From the NCBI GenBank assembly GCA_003242675.1, contig QGVE01000019.1:1-26720 (forward strand): a stretch of 26,720 nucleotides of DNA. Reading direction: 5' to 3'. Positions within the stretch are counted from its first letter, which is position 1. Each line of letters begins with the position of its first letter. The position numbers were made by a program, and so were the translations under genes. The notes under the pieces are model-generated. The model searched no databases and had not been told where the DNA came from. It was given only the letters and a program-made list of their open reading frames with translations. Below, one piece after another: positions 24,901 to 26,720 of this stretch. This DNA is from Bacillota bacterium (GTDB taxonomy: Bacteria > Bacillota_E > Symbiobacteriia > Symbiobacteriales > Symbiobacteriaceae).

Positions 24901-26421
24901 CTGGACCGGGACGGGCAGGACATCCCGTTTGAGACCTTCCTGGGCTTCAAGGGCGACAAGGTGCCCGACATCGACCTGAACTTCTCGGGCGAGGTCCAGG
25001 CCCGCATCCAGAAGTACTCCGAGGAGCTGCTGGGCGGCGAGAAGTACGTCTTCAAGGCCGGCACCGTGGGCACCATTGCCGAGAAGACGGCCTTCGGCAT
25101 GGTGCGGGCCTGGCTGGAGGAAAACAAGATCACCGGCATCCGGGAGGCCCACGTGGGCTACCTGGCCCAGGGCCTGGCGGGGGTGAAGCGCACCACCGGC
25201 CAGCACCCCGGCGGCATGGTCGTCTGCCCGGTGGGGATGGAGATCGAGGAGGTCACGCCGGTGCAGTACCCCGCGGATGACCGCAGCTCCGGCGTGAAGA
25301 CGACGCACTTCGACTACCACTCCTTCGAGCAGGCGCTGATGAAGCTGGACATCCTCGGCCACGATGACCCGACGATGCTGAAGGTGCTGCAGGACCTGTA
25401 CCGGGAGAAGACGGGCGACCCCAACTTCGACGTCCGGAAGCTGCCCGTGGACGACCCCGACGTGCTGGCCCTCTTCCGGCCGGGGGGCAACCGGGTGCTC
25501 GGCATCGAGGACGGGAAGCTGCAGTTTGACCTGGGGACGATCGTGCTCCCCGAGATGGGCACCCGGTTCGTGCGGCAGATGCTGATGGAGACCAGCCCCC
25601 GCAACTTCTCGGACCTGGTGCGCATCTCCGGCCTGTCCCACGGCACGGACGTGTGGACCAACAACGCCCAGGAGCTGATCAAGCAGGGCATCCCGTTCCA
25701 GGACGTCATCGGCTGCCGCGACGACATCATGGTGCAGCTCATCTACTGGGGCGTCGAGCCGGCCATGGCCTTCAAGATCATGGAGTCGGTGCGCAAGGGG
25801 AAGGGGCTCACGCCCGAGATGGAGGAGACCATGCGGGCCTGCAACGTGCCCGACTGGTACATCTGGTCCTGCAAGCAGATCAAGTACATGTTCCCGAAGG
25901 CCCACGCCGTCGCGTACGTGCTGTCCTGCCTGCGCATCGCCTGGTTCAAGGTGCACGAGCCGCTCTTGTTCTACGCGGCGTACCTCACCGTGCGGGCCGG
26001 CTCGGTCGACGCCAACCTGCTGGTGGCGGGGCCGGAGGCGGTCAGGCGGTACGTGCAGGAGATCGAGGCGAAGGGCAAGGATGCGACGCCCAAGGAGAAG
26101 GAATCCCTGACCGAGTACGAGCTGGTCGAGGAGGCCTTCCTGCGGGGCATCCGGTTCAAGCCGGTGGATCTCTACCGCTCGGACGCCCGGCGCTACCTGA
26201 TCGACGGGGAGAACACCCTGCTCTGCCCGTTCAACTCGCTCCCCGGCCTCGGCGACAGCGCCGCACAGGCCATCGTGGAGGCCCGGGCGCAGGGCCCGTT
26301 CTACTCGAAGGAGGACCTCAAGAACCGCGCCCGCCTCAACAAGGCGGTCATGGAGCTCCTGGAGAACCACGGCTGCCTGGCGGGGCTTCCCGAGGGCAAC
26401 CAGCTGGTGTTCGGGTTCTAG
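21994..26421 (+). CDS. polC: DNA polymerase III alpha subunit, PolC type
   Basis: PolC is the main replicative polymerase of low-GC Gram-positive lineages. The 1475-residue protein is slightly longer than Bacillus PolC (1437). Domain order: N-terminal domain (to about 170), a Pro/Glu-rich linker (about 170-245), an OB-fold (about 255-350), the PHP domain beginning with His370 and His372 in ELHAHTTMSAMDAL, and an inserted DEDD 3'-5' exonuclease (Asp458 and Glu460 in LDIETTGF, ending near HHRADADARTAAL). The PHP domain then resumes, followed by the polymerase core. The core has a four-Cys zinc motif (938, 941, 963, 966), PDIDLNFSGE with Asp992 and Asp994, TTGQHPGGMVVCP, and LDILGHDD with Asp1119. 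ATG 21994 is nine bases from GAGGTGA. The position after proS matches Bacillus. Confidence 0.98.
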   Translation: MSSQSDWLSLIDVSGLPPQVQSFLQGARPVRVVVNRRRRSVALHLASPVRLPADDRPALAAAVAEQCLGGLAASVTVVPIRDPDPAADPAERVGEAWPDILSELKRALPLVNGILEKAEWRVEASTLVVELPTAAQAEVVEQRGVVPVLERLVRQETGCALRVRVTARPAPRVEGPSPDRAVPDDPFADTDEEVPLPPEPIPAEPGFADEYFEQWMQRQSAFGKKEAAAAPPPSEGVLKGKAIPKDAPVRPIRTITEEENRVVIEGEVVGLDSRELKSGRQLISFGVCDLMRSEPGDLGDTLPVKLFRDPQKDPDYLAVLKNGTWVKVRGNVQLDKFSGELTMLADDVMVLPRPAREDTYPGPLKRVELHAHTTMSAMDALIDPAELVKTAVRWGHKAVAITDHGVVQAFPAASGVKVPDDFRVIYGCELFLVDDGAAVIQRPPADLPLEGAEFVVLDIETTGFSPIGDDIIELGAVRCRGGQIVDSFQSFVRPTKPVPEDVQKLTQITPEMLENAPEPAEALRRFFAFVGDAIVAAHNAQFDYSFLRYHRQKYLGEEFNNPVLDTLTLARAVLPHMRSHSLAALTKELQVPLVDHHRADADARTAALVLMKLLERVEGVTTVADLNNLIKDINAEQLKPYHCTCLVKTQAGMKNLYKLISLSHIEYFNRTPRVPRSELEKYREGLLIGSSTYGGQLFDALLRGVPDEELEQIAAWYDYLEILPRDCLAFLLESGQVNSEEQLLSLNRRIYELGKKLGKPVCAVSDAHFLDPHQIIFRRILKHGIGFRDEYDAPFYLRTTQEMLDEFAYLGEEAAYEVVVANPNAVAAQIEKVKPVPDKLYPPVLEGSEEETRRLSWEKVKRVYGDPVPEKIAQRLEKELNAIIGNGFAVSYYISHLLVKKSLEMGYLVGSRGSVGSSFVAWAMDITEVNALPPHYICPQCKYLEWHDDGKTRSGFDLPRKNCPRCGTELDRDGQDIPFETFLGFKGDKVPDIDLNFSGEVQARIQKYSEELLGGEKYVFKAGTVGTIAEKTAFGMVRAWLEENKITGIREAHVGYLAQGLAGVKRTTGQHPGGMVVCPVGMEIEEVTPVQYPADDRSSGVKTTHFDYHSFEQALMKLDILGHDDPTMLKVLQDLYREKTGDPNFDVRKLPVDDPDVLALFRPGGNRVLGIEDGKLQFDLGTIVLPEMGTRFVRQMLMETSPRNFSDLVRISGLSHGTDVWTNNAQELIKQGIPFQDVIGCRDDIMVQLIYWGVEPAMAFKIMESVRKGKGLTPEMEETMRACNVPDWYIWSCKQIKYMFPKAHAVAYVLSCLRIAWFKVHEPLLFYAAYLTVRAGSVDANLLVAGPEAVRRYVQEIEAKGKDATPKEKESLTEYELVEEAFLRGIRFKPVDLYRSDARRYLIDGENTLLCPFNSLPGLGDSAAQAIVEARAQGPFYSKEDLKNRARLNKAVMELLENHGCLAGLPEGNQLVFGF

Positions 26422-26437
26422 TTGGACCGGGGGCGGT

Positions 26438-26462
26438 GGACGCAGGGTGACCCCTGCGGTCC
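26438..26462 (+). terminator. Hairpin after polC
   Basis: GGAC-GCAGGG (26438-26447) pairs with CCCTGC-G-GTCC (26452-26462) around a TGAC loop with one bulged G. No T run follows, so its role as a terminator is uncertain. Confidence 0.4.
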
Positions 26463-26492
26463 AGGCCGTCAGGGCGGTGCCCCGGCCCGCCG

Positions 26493-26535
26493 GGCGCCGG
26501 CAGCGCCATCCTGGCCGCTCGGCGCCGGCAGCGCC
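26493..26535 (+). repeat. Direct repeat of 15 bases after polC
   Basis: GGCGCCGGCAGCGCC occurs at 26493-26507 and again at 26521-26535, a spacing of 28 bases. Each copy is also partly self-complementary (GGCGCC and GGCGCTGCC on the other strand). No function is evident. Confidence 0.55.
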
Positions 26536-26551
26536 CCCCTGCGGCCACCTT

Positions 26552-26661
26552 CCCACCGCCCACCCCTCACTGGCCACCGGTTACAACCCACCGCTCACTA
26601 CCCACCACTACCGTCCAACCACCCACTACTCACCGCTCACAACCCACAACTCACCGCTCAA
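26552..26661 (+). repeat. Strand-asymmetric low-complexity tract rich in C, A and T and nearly free of G
   Basis: This 110-base stretch is made of irregular CCCAC, ACTAC and CACCGCTCA words. CACCGCTCA appears three times (about 26589, 26631 and 26651). G is almost absent on the plus strand, in contrast to the 65-70% GC neighbourhood. It ends directly at the ribosome binding site AAGAAGGAGG of the next gene, so it would form a mostly unstructured leader if transcribed. Confidence 0.7.
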
Positions 26662-26675
26662 GAAGGAGGCATGTC

Positions 26676-26720
26676 ATGCAGATCCAGCCCCTGCCCTATG
26701 ACGCCATCGCCCTGGAGCGC
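26676..26720 (+). CDS. Start of an unidentified gene (partial)
   Basis: Fifteen codons are visible before the window ends: MQIQPLPYDAIALER. GAAGGAGG at 26662-26669 lies six bases before the ATG at 26676. An ATG at 26671 in another frame is too close to the site and gives Cys/Ser/Pro-rich nonsense. RimP, which follows polC in Bacillus, starts quite differently, so the conserved order seems broken here. The product cannot be named from so few residues. Confidence 0.6.
   Translation, partial: MQIQPLPYDAIALER

Noticed and set aside
21997..26577. A 1526-codon open frame on the minus strand opposite polC
   Set aside because: It mirrors polC in a high-GC genome where antisense frames rarely meet stops. 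The translation is rich in His, Arg, Leu, Val and Asp without family motifs, while the plus strand encodes an unmistakable PolC.
26493..26661. A CRISPR array or mobile-element end after polC
   Set aside because: There are only two copies of the 15-base repeat and the downstream words are irregular. No spacers of constant length, no transposase and no terminal inverted repeats are present.

Overview
The window reads as a chromosomal core region of a high-GC, Gram-positive-type Firmicute, most like Symbiobacterium or a related deep clostridial lineage. Three things point there. It has CodY and a PolC-type replicative polymerase, both Firmicutes hallmarks. It uses GTG and TTG starts with strong GGAGG ribosome binding sites. 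Its backbone order is xerC-codY-(flagellar-associated genes)-rpsB-tsf-pyrH-frr-uppS-cdsA-dxr-rseP-ispG-proS-polC, which follows the Bacillus codV-codY-fla/che-rpsB...proS-polC region. The species name is an inference from style and gene order. No tRNA, rRNA, CRISPR array or insertion sequence was seen.

Region 1 (1-4482): the 3' end of a XerC/D recombinase, then codY with its own promoter and a strong terminator. Next comes a four-gene run: FlbD/SwrD-like, PilZ (c-di-GMP receptor type), FapA/DUF342-like, and a small protein of the kind found at the end of clostridial flagellar operons. A tiny MerR-like DNA-binding protein follows. In Bacillus the whole fla/che operon sits in this place, so the block looks like what remains of it.

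Region 2 (4495-14600): a translation and envelope block. A near-consensus sigma-A promoter and structured leader precede rpsB. Then follow tsf, pyrH, frr, a small PASTA-like protein, uppS, cdsA, a YtvI/AI-2E-type membrane protein, dxr, rseP and ispG. Dxr and IspG make isoprenoid precursors, UppS turns these into the undecaprenyl carrier, and CdsA makes CDP-diacylglycerol. Between dxr and rseP lies a decayed tandem duplication that keeps ATGA stop/start overlaps on both sides.

Region 3 (14700-21876): an accessory stretch around proS. It holds two membrane-anchored proteins of unknown function, a DUF218/YdcF protein, a patatin-like phospholipase, a secreted cupredoxin-like protein lacking the usual copper-binding Cys, a family-2 glycosyltransferase and an MgtC-family protein. 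ProS is the short archaeal/eukaryotic-type prolyl-tRNA synthetase. It is preceded by a consensus promoter and a T-box leader whose specifier can be read as the proline codon CCC.

Region 4 (21994-26720): the large polC gene, then a spacer with a GC repeat and a striking strand-asymmetric, almost G-free tract ending at a strong ribosome binding site and the first 15 codons of an unidentified gene cut by the window edge.
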